A stretch of DNA of 16,183 nucleotides, taken from the NCBI GenBank assembly GCA_900550355.1, contig URRT01000026.1, forward strand, positions 1-16,183, given 5' to 3'. The notes under the pieces are model-generated. The model searched no databases. It saw only the letters and a list, made by a program, of their open reading frames with translations, and was not told the origin of the DNA. This DNA comes from an uncultured Collinsella sp. (lineage in GTDB: Bacteria; Actinomycetota; Coriobacteriia; Coriobacteriales; Coriobacteriaceae). Of this stretch, positions 6,306 through 13,167 are shown piece after piece (the stretch's first letter is position 1; each line of letters starts with the position of its first letter). The position numbers and the translations under genes were made by a program.

Positions 6306-7682
6306 CTACTCCTCCACGGCCTGCGTGCCGGCGGCACGGGCCAAATCATCGATTGCCAGGGTGTCGGCGCTCAGGGCGCGATGACGGCCATCGAGCGCGG
6401 GATCGCCTGCCTGCTCCACGGCCAGCGACTCGCCGGTGCGCATGTACCACGCGGCGCGACGACCCCAGACCAGCGCCTCGAGCAGGCTGTTTGATGCAAG
6501 GCGATTCTTGCCGTGAACGCCGTTGCAGGCCGTCTCGCCGGCGGCGTAGAGCTCGGGCATCGAGGTGCGGCCGTCCTTGTCGACCCACACGCCGCCCATA
6601 AAGTAGTGCTGCGTGGGCGTAACGGGGATGGGCTCGTCCAAGATGTCGCGGCCGTCCTCCAGGCAGCGCGCGCGAATGTTGGCAAAGTGCCCGGTCACCA
6701 CATCGCGCTCGACGGGGGCAAAACTCAGCCACTCGTGCTCGGTACCGTCCTGCTTCATCTGCTCGCGAATAGCGGCGGCGACCACATCGCGCGGCTGAAG
6801 CTCGTCGGTAAAGCGCTCACCAGCGGCGTTGAGCAAAATCGCGCCCTCGCCGCGGCAGCTCTCGCTGATCAGGAAGGTGCGGCCCGGCTGCGGCGAGAAC
6901 AGTCCCGTGGGGTGAATCTGCACGTAGTCCAGGTGCTCCATCTTAATGCCATGCTCCTGAGCGATGTAGCAGGCGTCGCCCGTGAGCTGCGGGTAGTTGG
7001 TCGAGTGGTCGTACACGCCGCCAATGCCACCCGTCGCCCACAGCGTGTGGCGGGCATGGATCTTAAACGGCTTACCGGCATGCACGCTCTCAGCGGCATT
7101 TGCCAGCTCGTCGGCGGGGCGAACCGAGTTGTCCTCGTCCACGGCTACGGCGACGACGCCGGTGCACACCGTGGCGCCATCGCGCTCGGCGGTCAGGATG
7201 TCGGTCATGGCCACGTGCTCCAAAATCTGCACGTTGTCCAGCTTGCGAACGGCCTGGAACAGCTTGGTCGTGATCTCCTTGCCCGTAATGTCGGCATGGA
7301 AGGCAATGCGCGGACGGCTGTGCGCGCCCTCGCGGGTAAAATTGAGGCTGCCGTCGGCCTTGCGCTCAAAATCCACGCCCATCGCTAGCAGGTCGTTGAT
7401 GACCGAGCGACTCGAGCGAATCATGATGTCGACGCTCTCGCGGCGGTTCTCGTAGTGGCCGGCGTGCATGGTGTCCTCAAAGAAGGCATCGTAGTCCGAG
7501 CCCTCGGGCAGCACGCAGATGCCGCCCTGCGCGAGCATCGAATCGCACTCATCGACCGCGCCCTTGGAGAGCATGATCACGCGCGTGCTCGTCGGCAGAT
7601 TGAGGGCCGCGTACAGACCCGCCACGCCGCAGCCGGCAATGACGACGTCGCACTCCATATCGGGGTATTGCTTGGTTTCCAC
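6306..7682 (-). CDS. nadB: L-aspartate oxidase, short form
   Basis: FAD enzyme oxidising L-aspartate to iminoaspartate, the substrate NadA uses. In anaerobes fumarate is a likely electron acceptor. The start is GTG at 7682-7680, preceded by GGGAGAGG; this gives 458 residues beginning VETKQYPDMECDVVIAGCGVAG, with the FAD dinucleotide fold GCGVAG at about 17-22. Other signatures are LAQGGI, REGAHSRPRI, HPTGLF, SCRGEGAILLN, the substrate loop TPTQHYFMGGV and the C-terminal FAD contact NRLASNSLLEAL. The reading frame stays open far upstream, but that part overlaps nadA and is not coding. The protein ends about 70 residues after NRLASNSLLE, so the C-terminal helical domain of long (E. coli-type) NadB is missing; short forms occur in other anaerobes. 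Cluster context is conclusive. Confidence 0.95.
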   Translation of the reverse strand: METKQYPDMECDVVIAGCGVAGLYAALNLPTSTRVIMLSKGAVDECDSMLAQGGICVLPEGSDYDAFFEDTMHAGHYENRRESVDIMIRSSRSVINDLLAMGVDFERKADGSLNFTREGAHSRPRIAFHADITGKEITTKLFQAVRKLDNVQILEHVAMTDILTAERDGATVCTGVVAVAVDEDNSVRPADELANAAESVHAGKPFKIHARHTLWATGGIGGVYDHSTNYPQLTGDACYIAQEHGIKMEHLDYVQIHPTGLFSPQPGRTFLISESCRGEGAILLNAAGERFTDELQPRDVVAAAIREQMKQDGTEHEWLSFAPVERDVVTGHFANIRARCLEDGRDILDEPIPVTPTQHYFMGGVWVDKDGRTSMPELYAAGETACNGVHGKNRLASNSLLEALVWGRRAAWYMRTGESLAVEQAGDPALDGRHRALSADTLAIDDLARAAGTQAVEE

Positions 7683-7700
7683 AGGAATCCTCTCCCTTGT

Positions 7701-7735
7701 AATGTGACATAAGGGACCGTCCCTCATGCAACATT
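7701..7735. repeat. Near-perfect 35-bp palindrome between nadA and nadB
   Basis: Symmetric around base 7718: AATGT/ACATT at the ends and AGGGAC/GTCCCT (7712-7717, 7719-7724) at the centre, with 14 of 17 pairs matching. It fills most of the 56-bp gap between the nadA stop and the nadB ribosome binding site. The transcript would fold into a hairpin that could tune nadB expression or stabilise mRNA. It may also be a dispersed palindrome; the GGGAC word recalls, but differs from, the GGGACAGGTTT elements. Confidence 0.6.
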
Positions 7736-7738
7736 GTT

Positions 7739-8764
7739 CTAGCGCGCTGCGTACTCGAGCATACGGTCGAGCGTGAGCTTGGCCTGGTCTGCCGCCTCGT
7801 CCGAGACGCCGATCTGCACCTCGCCCTCGCCCGTCTCCAGGCAGCGCACGAGCTTTTCGAGCGTGATGAGGTCCATGTTGACGCAGGTGGGCTGCACCGC
7901 GGGGAAATAGAACTTCTTGCCGGTGCCCTGGCAGCGGCGCTCGAGCTCGTAGAGCACGCCGCGGACCGTCACGATGATGAACTCGCTCGCGTCCGACTCC
8001 TCGGCATACTTGATGATACCGGCGGTGGAGCCGATGTAGTCGGCCTCGGCCAGAACGTCGGCCTTGCACTCGGGGTGCGCCAGCACGAGCGCGTCGGGGT
8101 GGGCCTCCGTCGCGTCGACGATCTGCTCGACGGTGATGATGTGATGGCGCGGGCAGTAGCCGTTGTTGAGGATGACGTGCTTTTGCGGCACCTGCTCGGC
8201 TACGAAGCGTCCCAGGTTTTGGTCGGGAATGAACAGAATATGCTGCTGCGGCAGCTCGGACACGATCTTAACGGCGTTGGAGCTGGTGACGCACACGTCG
8301 CTCCAGCTCTTGATCTCGACCGTGGAGTTGACGTAGCACACCACGGCCAGGTCGTCGCCGTACTCGGCGCGCGCCGCGTCGACCGTCTCGCGCTTGACCA
8401 TGTGCGCCATGGGACAGTCCGCGCCCGGCTCGGGCAGCAGCACGGTCTTAGTGGGATTGAGCAGCTTGGCGCTCTCGCCCATAAACTCCACGCCGCACAG
8501 CACGATGGTCTGCTGCGGCAGGCTCTTGGCGAGCTTGGCCAGGTAGAAGCTATCGCCGACGTAATCAGCCACGGCCTGCACCTCGGGCGCCACGTAATAG
8601 TGCGCTAGGATCACCGCGTCGCGTTGGGTTTTTAGTTGCTGAATGGCCTCGACGAGTTCTGCGGGCACCAGTGCCGCGCGCTCCGTTGCCGTCGTTGCCG
8701 ATGCTAGGCCGGCCGCGATATCGCGTGCAAGCTCCGACGCATCCATGTTCGCGCTCTGTGCCAT
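7739..8764 (-). CDS. nadA: Quinolinate synthase (4Fe-4S)
   Basis: Condenses iminoaspartate with dihydroxyacetone phosphate to quinolinate. 341 residues; first gene of the NAD operon. The three cluster cysteines are present at about C90 (VLCGVEFMGESAKLLNP), C204 (NNGYCPRHH) and C294 (PTCVNMDLITLEKL). Other family motifs include AHYYVAPEVQAVADYVGDS near residue 54, MAHMV, SWSDVCVTSSNA, FIPDQNLGR and HPEC. The ATG at 8764 follows GAGAGGGG at proper spacing. The TTG one codon upstream is not needed. An oxygen-sensitive cluster fits an anaerobe. The nadB gene follows after 56 bp. Probably regulated by NiaR through the palindrome on its promoter (8806-8849). Confidence 0.97.
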   Translation of the reverse strand: MAQSANMDASELARDIAAGLASATTATERAALVPAELVEAIQQLKTQRDAVILAHYYVAPEVQAVADYVGDSFYLAKLAKSLPQQTIVLCGVEFMGESAKLLNPTKTVLLPEPGADCPMAHMVKRETVDAARAEYGDDLAVVCYVNSTVEIKSWSDVCVTSSNAVKIVSELPQQHILFIPDQNLGRFVAEQVPQKHVILNNGYCPRHHIITVEQIVDATEAHPDALVLAHPECKADVLAEADYIGSTAGIIKYAEESDASEFIIVTVRGVLYELERRCQGTGKKFYFPAVQPTCVNMDLITLEKLVRCLETGEGEVQIGVSDEAADQAKLTLDRMLEYAAR

Positions 8765-8799
8765 CAAGGCCCCTCTCTTTTGGCGAATCTTGGGGCTTT

Positions 8800-8828
8800 A
8801 GTATGACACCTAGGTTTACAGCTGACAA
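8800..8828 (-). promoter_or_regulatory. Promoter of the nadA-nadB-nadC-niaR operon
   Basis: On the minus strand TTGTCA (8828-8823) as -35, a 17-bp spacer and CATACT (8805-8800) as -10. Five of six and four of six positions agree with the sigma-70-type consensus. The predicted transcript start falls about 30 bp upstream of the nadA ATG. Confidence 0.6.
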
Positions 8829-8849
8829 GACAGCTGTAAACCTAGGTGT
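8806..8849. promoter_or_regulatory. Perfect 19-bp inverted repeat, probable NiaR operator
   Basis: ACACCTAGGTTTACAGCTG (8806-8824), a 6-nt spacer, and CAGCTGTAAACCTAGGTGT (8831-8849). The left arm fills the spacer of the nadA promoter and reaches into its -35, so a bound protein would block RNA polymerase. The operon encodes NiaR, making it the natural ligand. I have not matched it to a published NiaR motif. A transcript hairpin is unlikely to matter, because most of it lies upstream of the start point. Confidence 0.65.
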
Positions 8850-9057
8850 AAAGTTGAAATAAAGATTCAATCATGTGGCAGGTCCATTTTCGAACTGACA
8901 AGCTGAGGATAGCCGAGCTCTCGATAGCGCAGGAGGCATCTTTCGCCACCGCGATACCGCTCGGCGCGAGCTGCGCGACGTGGGGCGCAAATGGGACACG
9001 CCTCCGCGAGCGGTCCGCACCCAATGTGGCAAAATCGAACTACTAAGGGGGCTCAGA

Positions 9058-9780
9058 ATGCTCAAGATTATTGCCTGCGACGACGACGTCGCTTTTCTAG
9101 ATAGACTGCACCGGATGATCGACCGTTGGTCGACCGAGACGGGCACGGCGGTCGATGTTGCGCTCGTCACGCGCGGCGAGGACCTGCTGGCCCGCCATGC
9201 CGCATCGCGCGCCGACATCATTCTGCTCGACATGATCATGCCGCTCGTCAACGGCATGGACACCGCGCGCGAATTGCGCCAGGCCGATACCGCCGTGCGC
9301 CTGGTGTTCCTCACCTCGTCGCCCGAGTTCGCACTGGAGTCCTACGAGGTCCGTGCCTTCGACTATCTGCTCAAGCCCGTGACTTACGAACGCCTGGCGC
9401 AGTTGCTCGACGAGCTTTCGAGCATGCGCCCGGCGGCAACCGACGAGCTCGTGATCAAAACTTCCTTTGGCTACCACGCCCTGCGCCTGTCCGACATCGA
9501 ATATGCCGAGGCGCGCAACAAGCACGTGGTCTTCCACCTGCGCGACGGACGCGATATCGAGGCACTCGAGTCGTTCCGCAGCGTCGAGGACCGCTTGGAG
9601 CAAAACGCAGTCTTCTTTAAATGCCACCGCAGCTACCAGGTCAACCTGCGCAATATCGATCACTTTGACCGCACGGACATCGTCATGCGCTCGGGTGCGT
9701 GCATCCCGCTTTCGCGCAGTTGCAAGCAGGGATTCCAAGACGCCTACTTTGCGGTGCGCTTTGAGGGTGGGAGACACTGA
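9058..9780 (+). CDS. LytTR-family response regulator
   Basis: A 240-residue cytosolic transcription regulator of the AgrA/LytR type. The receiver domain (1-120) has the acidic pocket CDDD at residues 7-10, phosphoacceptor D58 in ILLDMIMP, FLTSS at about 84-88 and K106 in YLLKPV. The LytTR DNA-binding domain (about 130-235) shows the typical EYAEARNKHVVFHLRDGR start and FFKCHRSYQVNLRNIDHF core. The ATG at 9058 is preferred to an upstream in-frame start because AAGGGG precedes it and MLKIIACDDD is the expected domain opening. It overlaps the kinase gene by one base (TGATG), so the two are translationally coupled. No autoinducer peptide, processing protease or ABC transporter is adjacent, so the regulated genes are unknown. 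An extended -10-like TGGCAAAAT sits at 9027-9035. Confidence 0.92.
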   Translation: MLKIIACDDDVAFLDRLHRMIDRWSTETGTAVDVALVTRGEDLLARHAASRADIILLDMIMPLVNGMDTARELRQADTAVRLVFLTSSPEFALESYEVRAFDYLLKPVTYERLAQLLDELSSMRPAATDELVIKTSFGYHALRLSDIEYAEARNKHVVFHLRDGRDIEALESFRSVEDRLEQNAVFFKCHRSYQVNLRNIDHFDRTDIVMRSGACIPLSRSCKQGFQDAYFAVRFEGGRH

Positions 9781-11057
9781 TGGTCTCCTCGGTCGAAATG
9801 GTCCTTTGGGCAATCCACCACGCCACGACGCTGCTCTTTGGCGTCTTTGCCTCGGCGGCGCTGTGCGGTATCGAGATCAACCGGCGTCATGCGCTTGAAC
9901 TGGTGCTGGTCGGTGCCGTAACTGGATGCGCATTTGGCCTCGCCAATGCCGTCGGCGGCGAGCTTTTCGCCCGCCAGGTATATCCGCTCGTCGTGCATCT
10001 GCCGCTCGTCATCTATTTGTGCGCGCGCTACCGCCTGAGCCCGCTGCTTGCCGTGCTCGGCATTACGAGTGCCTATCTGAGCTGCCAGTTCAGCAATTGG
10101 ATGGGCATCGCCGCATTTGCCGCAACCGATTCTCAGATCGCGTACTATCTGGCGCGCATCGCGACCACACTCGCCGTCTTTGCCGTCCTGTTGCATTGGG
10201 CCGGCGACATCGGTCCGCGCTTGGCGATTAAAAGCACCACCGAGCTGGGCATCCTTTTAATCCTGCCGCTCGTCTATTACGTCTTTGACTATGCCACCAA
10301 CGTCTACACCACGCTGTTCCACTCGGGCTCGGTGGTAACGGTTGAGTTTTTGGCATTTGCGCTCTGTGCGTTCTACCTTATGTTTCTTGCCATTTACCTG
10401 CGTGAATACGAAGAAAAAGAGGCTGCCGAGCGAGAGCGCTGGATGCTCGAAACCCGCGACAGCGCCGCCATCAAAGAGCTCGAGGCTTGGCGTCAATCTG
10501 GGCGCGAGCTGTCGATTCTTCGCCACGATATGCGCCACTTCCTACGCGGCCTGGCCGCTTTAATTGAGGAGGGCCACACCGACGAGGCGCTCAAACGCAT
10601 CGACGAACTCTGCGAAGCCGGCGACCGCACCGCCGTACGCCGCTTCTGTGCCAACGAGACCGTAAACATCGCGCTTTCGTCATTTAACTCGGATATCAAT
10701 AGAAACGGCATTACCGCCAACCTGCGCGCCGCCGTACCCGAAACCATCCACGTAGGTGACGCCGACCTGTTTAGCGTGCTCTCAAATGCCTTGGAAAACG
10801 CTATCACCGCCGCAAGCGCCGCACCCCAAGGAAAGCGATTCGTCGACTTTGACCTGCGATTAGAGGACGGCCAGCTGCTGCTGTTAGTTTCCAACACGTT
10901 TGACCGCGCGCCGCGCATGGTCGACGGCATGCCCGTGACCCGGCATGCGGGCCACGGCTTTGGCACCAAGAGCATCAAACTTGCCGTGGAGCGTATGAAC
11001 GGCAACTGTCAGTTCCGCATTAACGGCGATCGGTTTGAGCTGCGCGCTGTGATGTAA
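9780..11057 (+). CDS. AgrC-like membrane histidine kinase (GHKL type)
   Basis: A 425-residue sensor kinase partnering the regulator just upstream. Residues 1-206 are strongly hydrophobic with about six membrane segments and no large external domain. A coiled-coil linker (about 207-245, YEEKEAAERERW) leads to the phosphoacceptor H249 in LSILRHDMRHFLRGL. The GHKL ATPase domain shows the N box FSVLSNALENAI (about 331-342) and the G box GHGFGTKSIK (about 391-400). This is the layout of AgrC/ComD-type peptide-sensing kinases; the ligand is unknown and no AgrD-like peptide gene is visible nearby. The ATG overlaps the regulator stop, with GGTGGGAG as ribosome binding site. Alternative: sensing of membrane or cell-wall stress. 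Confidence 0.9.
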   Translation: MVSSVEMVLWAIHHATTLLFGVFASAALCGIEINRRHALELVLVGAVTGCAFGLANAVGGELFARQVYPLVVHLPLVIYLCARYRLSPLLAVLGITSAYLSCQFSNWMGIAAFAATDSQIAYYLARIATTLAVFAVLLHWAGDIGPRLAIKSTTELGILLILPLVYYVFDYATNVYTTLFHSGSVVTVEFLAFALCAFYLMFLAIYLREYEEKEAAERERWMLETRDSAAIKELEAWRQSGRELSILRHDMRHFLRGLAALIEEGHTDEALKRIDELCEAGDRTAVRRFCANETVNIALSSFNSDINRNGITANLRAAVPETIHVGDADLFSVLSNALENAITAASAAPQGKRFVDFDLRLEDGQLLLLVSNTFDRAPRMVDGMPVTRHAGHGFGTKSIKLAVERMNGNCQFRINGDRFELRAVM

Positions 11058-11131
11058 GGGCGCGGGCGCGACGGATTTGCGTTCCGCGGGTACGGCTCGC
11101 CCGCTCGGGGTCGTTTGTCGACGCGGGCTCG

Positions 11132-11707
11132 CTACAGCGGAGCGGCCGCCGGAGTCAGCTGCTTGATGTAGGCCCACATGCGCTGCTTAGCGGCCTTGTC
11201 GGTGAGTGCCGCCTCAAAGCCGTCGAGCGCGAGTACGCGGCGACCCTGCACATGGGCGACCAAGCCGGGCTTGAGCATGGCGGTGTCGAAGTCGTCGATT
11301 GCCACGAGCATGTCGGCGTAGGTCTCGCGCATGGCATCGGCCGCGTTGTTGTCGAGCAGTAGCACCGCCTCGGGGTCCAAGGCCTCAAGCGCCTCGCAGA
11401 ACAGCTCGCACGGCAGAGTCTCGCCCACCGCGACCGCTCCGTCACCCACGCCGGCGACGCTTGCCAGTACGCAAAAATCCTCGGGCGCGTAGCCGATGGC
11501 CCCAAGCGCCTTTCGCAACGCCGCGCCATCCGGGCCGGCGGCAAGCTCGCCACCCGAACGCTCGGCCTCGTCCAAATCGCCTTTGACCAGCACGATCGGC
11601 GAGCACGCGTTGCCCACGATACGCACGCCACGGACCGCGAGCGATGCGAGCTCCTGCTCGGTCGCCTGGGCGATGGCTTCTTTTTTCTGGCTTTGTGACG
11701 TGGGCAT
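11132..11707 (-). CDS. Divergent uracil-DNA glycosylase-like fold protein
   Basis: A 191-residue soluble protein. The ATG at 11707 (MPTSQSQKKE) is chosen because TTGGAGAG precedes it; an ATG ten codons upstream has no ribosome binding site and falls inside a TATAAT-like -10 (11741-11736). The layout resembles family 4/5 uracil-DNA glycosylases. SPIVLVKGDLDEAERSGGEL sits where IVLVGEAPGADED...GRPF is expected, followed by ALRKALGAIGYAPEDFCVLA, then LDPEAVLLLDNNAADAM for the RPKVIVALG strand, and a terminal KQRMWAYIKQL helix. The usual GEAPG motif is altered to GDLDE, and the four Fe-S cysteines and catalytic-loop residues are not evident. It may be inactive or have another substrate. It is convergent with the kinase gene. 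The fold call is inference; the gene itself is well supported by codon use. Confidence 0.6.
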   Translation of the reverse strand: MPTSQSQKKEAIAQATEQELASLAVRGVRIVGNACSPIVLVKGDLDEAERSGGELAAGPDGAALRKALGAIGYAPEDFCVLASVAGVGDGAVAVGETLPCELFCEALEALDPEAVLLLDNNAADAMRETYADMLVAIDDFDTAMLKPGLVAHVQGRRVLALDGFEAALTDKAAKQRMWAYIKQLTPAAAPL

Positions 11708-11747
11708 GCGCTCTCCAATCGTTTGCGTGCCCACCATTATATAAAAG

Positions 11748-11780
11748 AGCCGCCCGCGAGTGGTTGCTTTGCGGGCGGCT
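11748..11780. repeat. GC-rich inverted repeat upstream of trxA
   Basis: AGCCGCCCGC (11748-11757) and GCGGGCGGCT (11771-11780) form a 10-bp perfect stem around 13 nt, between the divergent starts of the UDG-like gene and trxA. On the minus strand CTTTTA follows it, so it could act as a terminator in that direction, or as an operator shared by both promoters. A -10-like TATAAG for trxA lies at 11784-11789. Confidence 0.5.
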
Positions 11781-11843
11781 GGGTATAAGCACGGTCGTAC
11801 TGAGTTTTACGCGGCCGAGCCGCGTCGCATTATGGAGGTCACC

Positions 11844-12164
11844 ATGGCTGACATTAATCAGATTACCCCCGAGAACTTCGATTCCATCGTTAACGACAGC
11901 CTGCCCGTGCTGGTCGATTTTTGGGCACCGTGGTGCGGGCCCTGTCGATCCCTCTCGCCCATCGTTGACGAGGTTGCCGACGAGCTGGCGGGCAAGCTTG
12001 CCGTTGCCAAATGCAACGTCGACGACAACCAGGACCTGGCCATGAAGTATGGCGTCATGAGCATCCCCACGCTGATTGTGTTTAAGAACGGCGAGGAGAT
12101 TGACCGCTCGGTTGGCGCTCTGCCCAAGGCGAGGCTGCAGGCGCTGCTGGAGAAGCATCTGTAA
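11844..12164 (+). CDS. trxA: Thioredoxin
   Basis: A 106-residue thioredoxin, a cytosolic dithiol-disulfide reductant recharged by thioredoxin reductase. The active site is WCGPC in FWAPWCGPCRSLSP at about residues 26-39. The cis-proline loop is present in MSIPTLIVFKNGE, and the conserved buried Asp (LVDFWA) is in place. Length is standard and there is no signal peptide. The ATG at 11844 is preceded by ATGGAGGTC. The same frame stays open upstream to a GTG near 11760, but that part is leader. Probably monocistronic, with a candidate terminator at 12276-12310. The symbol marks the family; paralogues may exist elsewhere. Confidence 0.95.
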   Translation: MADINQITPENFDSIVNDSLPVLVDFWAPWCGPCRSLSPIVDEVADELAGKLAVAKCNVDDNQDLAMKYGVMSIPTLIVFKNGEEIDRSVGALPKARLQALLEKHL

Positions 12165-12275
12165 TACGCTTGTTACTTACCCGCCGTCTATGAGCGCTTT
12201 TGCACCGCTCGCCAGACTTCTGGATGCACCGAGTGCAACCACGGATAGTATGGTAGTCACAAACAGCCCCCAGTG

Positions 12276-12310
12276 AACGGGTGCGGGTCGCACAGACTCG
12301 TACCCGTTTT
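12276..12310 (+). terminator. Probable terminator downstream of trxA
   Basis: AACGGGT (12276-12282) pairs with ACCCGTT (12302-12308), with an inner GTGCG/CGCAC stem and a TTTT run at 12307-12310. It lies 110 bp after the trxA stop. The T-run is short. Confidence 0.45.
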
Positions 12311-12385
12311 CCTATGCAGCTGCGCGCAGAGCGGGCGTAGTAAAATCTGAACCACTGAACTGCCCCATACAAAAGGAGATTTCCC

Positions 12386-12634
12386 ATGCATGATGTTGGA
12401 ATGAACATGAGCCAGCTTGCCATGAGCGTCAAGCAGGTCGACGACACCATCGAGCTCGCTCACGAATGGAGCCATCAGCTGCTGCATGCGACCGAGAATT
12501 TTGACATGGAGCGCATCGGCGCCAAGCTCGAGGCAGCCATGGCCGCGCTGCACGAGGCGCATGACGCACTCGAGGGCTACGAAGAGGCCATCGAGGCCGA
12601 CCACAACTCCGTCGGATCCGTGAAGCTGGTGTAA
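12386..12634 (+). CDS. Small His-rich helical protein upstream of nikR
   Basis: An 82-residue acidic protein of unrecognised family. It has a good AAAGGAG ribosome binding site before the ATG at 12386. Nearly the whole chain reads as two amphipathic helices (about 9-37 and 41-72). Histidines are spaced along single helix faces: H26, H30, H34 in helix one and H56, H59 in helix two, plus H2 and H73. This i, i+4, i+8 pattern suits metal coordination in a helical hairpin. The nikR GTG begins one base after its stop, so the two are translationally coupled and nickel handling is the likely context. It has no cysteine, signal peptide or membrane segment. A metallochaperone, nickel buffer or NikR partner is inference from context and residue spacing only. 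TAAAAT at 12341-12346 is a possible -10. Confidence 0.75.
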   Translation: MHDVGMNMSQLAMSVKQVDDTIELAHEWSHQLLHATENFDMERIGAKLEAAMAALHEAHDALEGYEEAIEADHNSVGSVKLV

Positions 12635-12635
12635 C

Positions 12636-13148
12636 GTGGCCGAACACGAGCATGGCAGCGGGTACGAGCACGAGCATCCGCACGGGGCGGACGGTGATGC
12701 GGGCTGCCACTGTAGTGGCTCCGGCTCCGAGCTGGTCCGCTTTTCGGTTACCGCACCGGACGACCTGCTGCGCCGTTTTGACGAACAGATCGCGCGCCGC
12801 GGCGACGTGGCCAACCGCTCCGAGGCCGTGCGCGACCTGATTCGCGCCTCGATCGCCAAAGAGCAGATGCGCACGCCCGATGAGCATGTTATCGGGTCGC
12901 TCACCATGATCTACGACCACCATACCGGCGACCTGACGCGCCGTCTGGACGAAGTGCAGCACGACTACACCGACGAGATCGTATCGACCATGCACGTGCA
13001 TCTGGATCACCACAACTGCTTGGAGATTCTGGCGCTCAAGGGTCGCGGCGAGCGCGTCTACGAACTAGCCGACCGTCTGCTGGGCCTGCGCGGCGTTAAG
13101 CACGGCGAGCTCACGTGCGCCGCCACCAAGCAGAGCCTGGGGCTGTAA
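12636..13148 (+). CDS. nikR: Nickel-responsive regulator NikR with His-rich N-terminal tail
   Basis: A 170-residue ribbon-helix-helix repressor that binds DNA when loaded with nickel, usually controlling nickel uptake or hydrogenase genes. The RHH domain starts at about residue 32 (LVRFSVTAPDDLLRRFDE ... RSEAVRDLIR). The ACT-like tetramerisation domain holds the nickel ligands H109 (VQHDYTDE), H120, H122 and C128 (TMHVHLDHHNC), matching E. coli H76, H87, H89 and C95. Unusually, the first 30 residues carry HEHGSGYEHEHPHG and CHC: six or more His and two Cys, absent from E. coli NikR, which starts at the RHH strand. The start is GTG at 12636, one base after the stop of the preceding small gene; no separate Shine-Dalgarno is strong, so initiation is probably coupled. 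The REPIN-like hairpin follows. Confidence 0.93.
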   Translation: MAEHEHGSGYEHEHPHGADGDAGCHCSGSGSELVRFSVTAPDDLLRRFDEQIARRGDVANRSEAVRDLIRASIAKEQMRTPDEHVIGSLTMIYDHHTGDLTRRLDEVQHDYTDEIVSTMHVHLDHHNCLEILALKGRGERVYELADRLLGLRGVKHGELTCAATKQSLGL

Positions 13149-13167
13149 CGGGATTTCCCGCAGCGCA

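Noticed and set aside
7683..8069. Upstream extension of the nadB frame giving a 587-residue protein
   Set aside because: It overlaps nadA on the same strand in another frame, reads as arginine-rich low-quality protein, and the GTG at 7682 has a strong ribosome binding site and the correct domain start.
8980..9057. Upstream start for the LytTR regulator
   Set aside because: It adds 26 residues before the receiver domain; AAGGGG lies directly before the ATG at 9058.
11708..11737. Ten-codon N-terminal extension of the UDG-like protein
   Set aside because: No ribosome binding site precedes that ATG, which overlaps a TATAAT-like -10; the ATG at 11707 has GGAGAG before it.
11760..11843. N-terminal extension of thioredoxin from an upstream GTG
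   Set aside because: It would include the probable promoter -10 and hairpin; the ATG at 11844 has GGAGG and gives the standard length.
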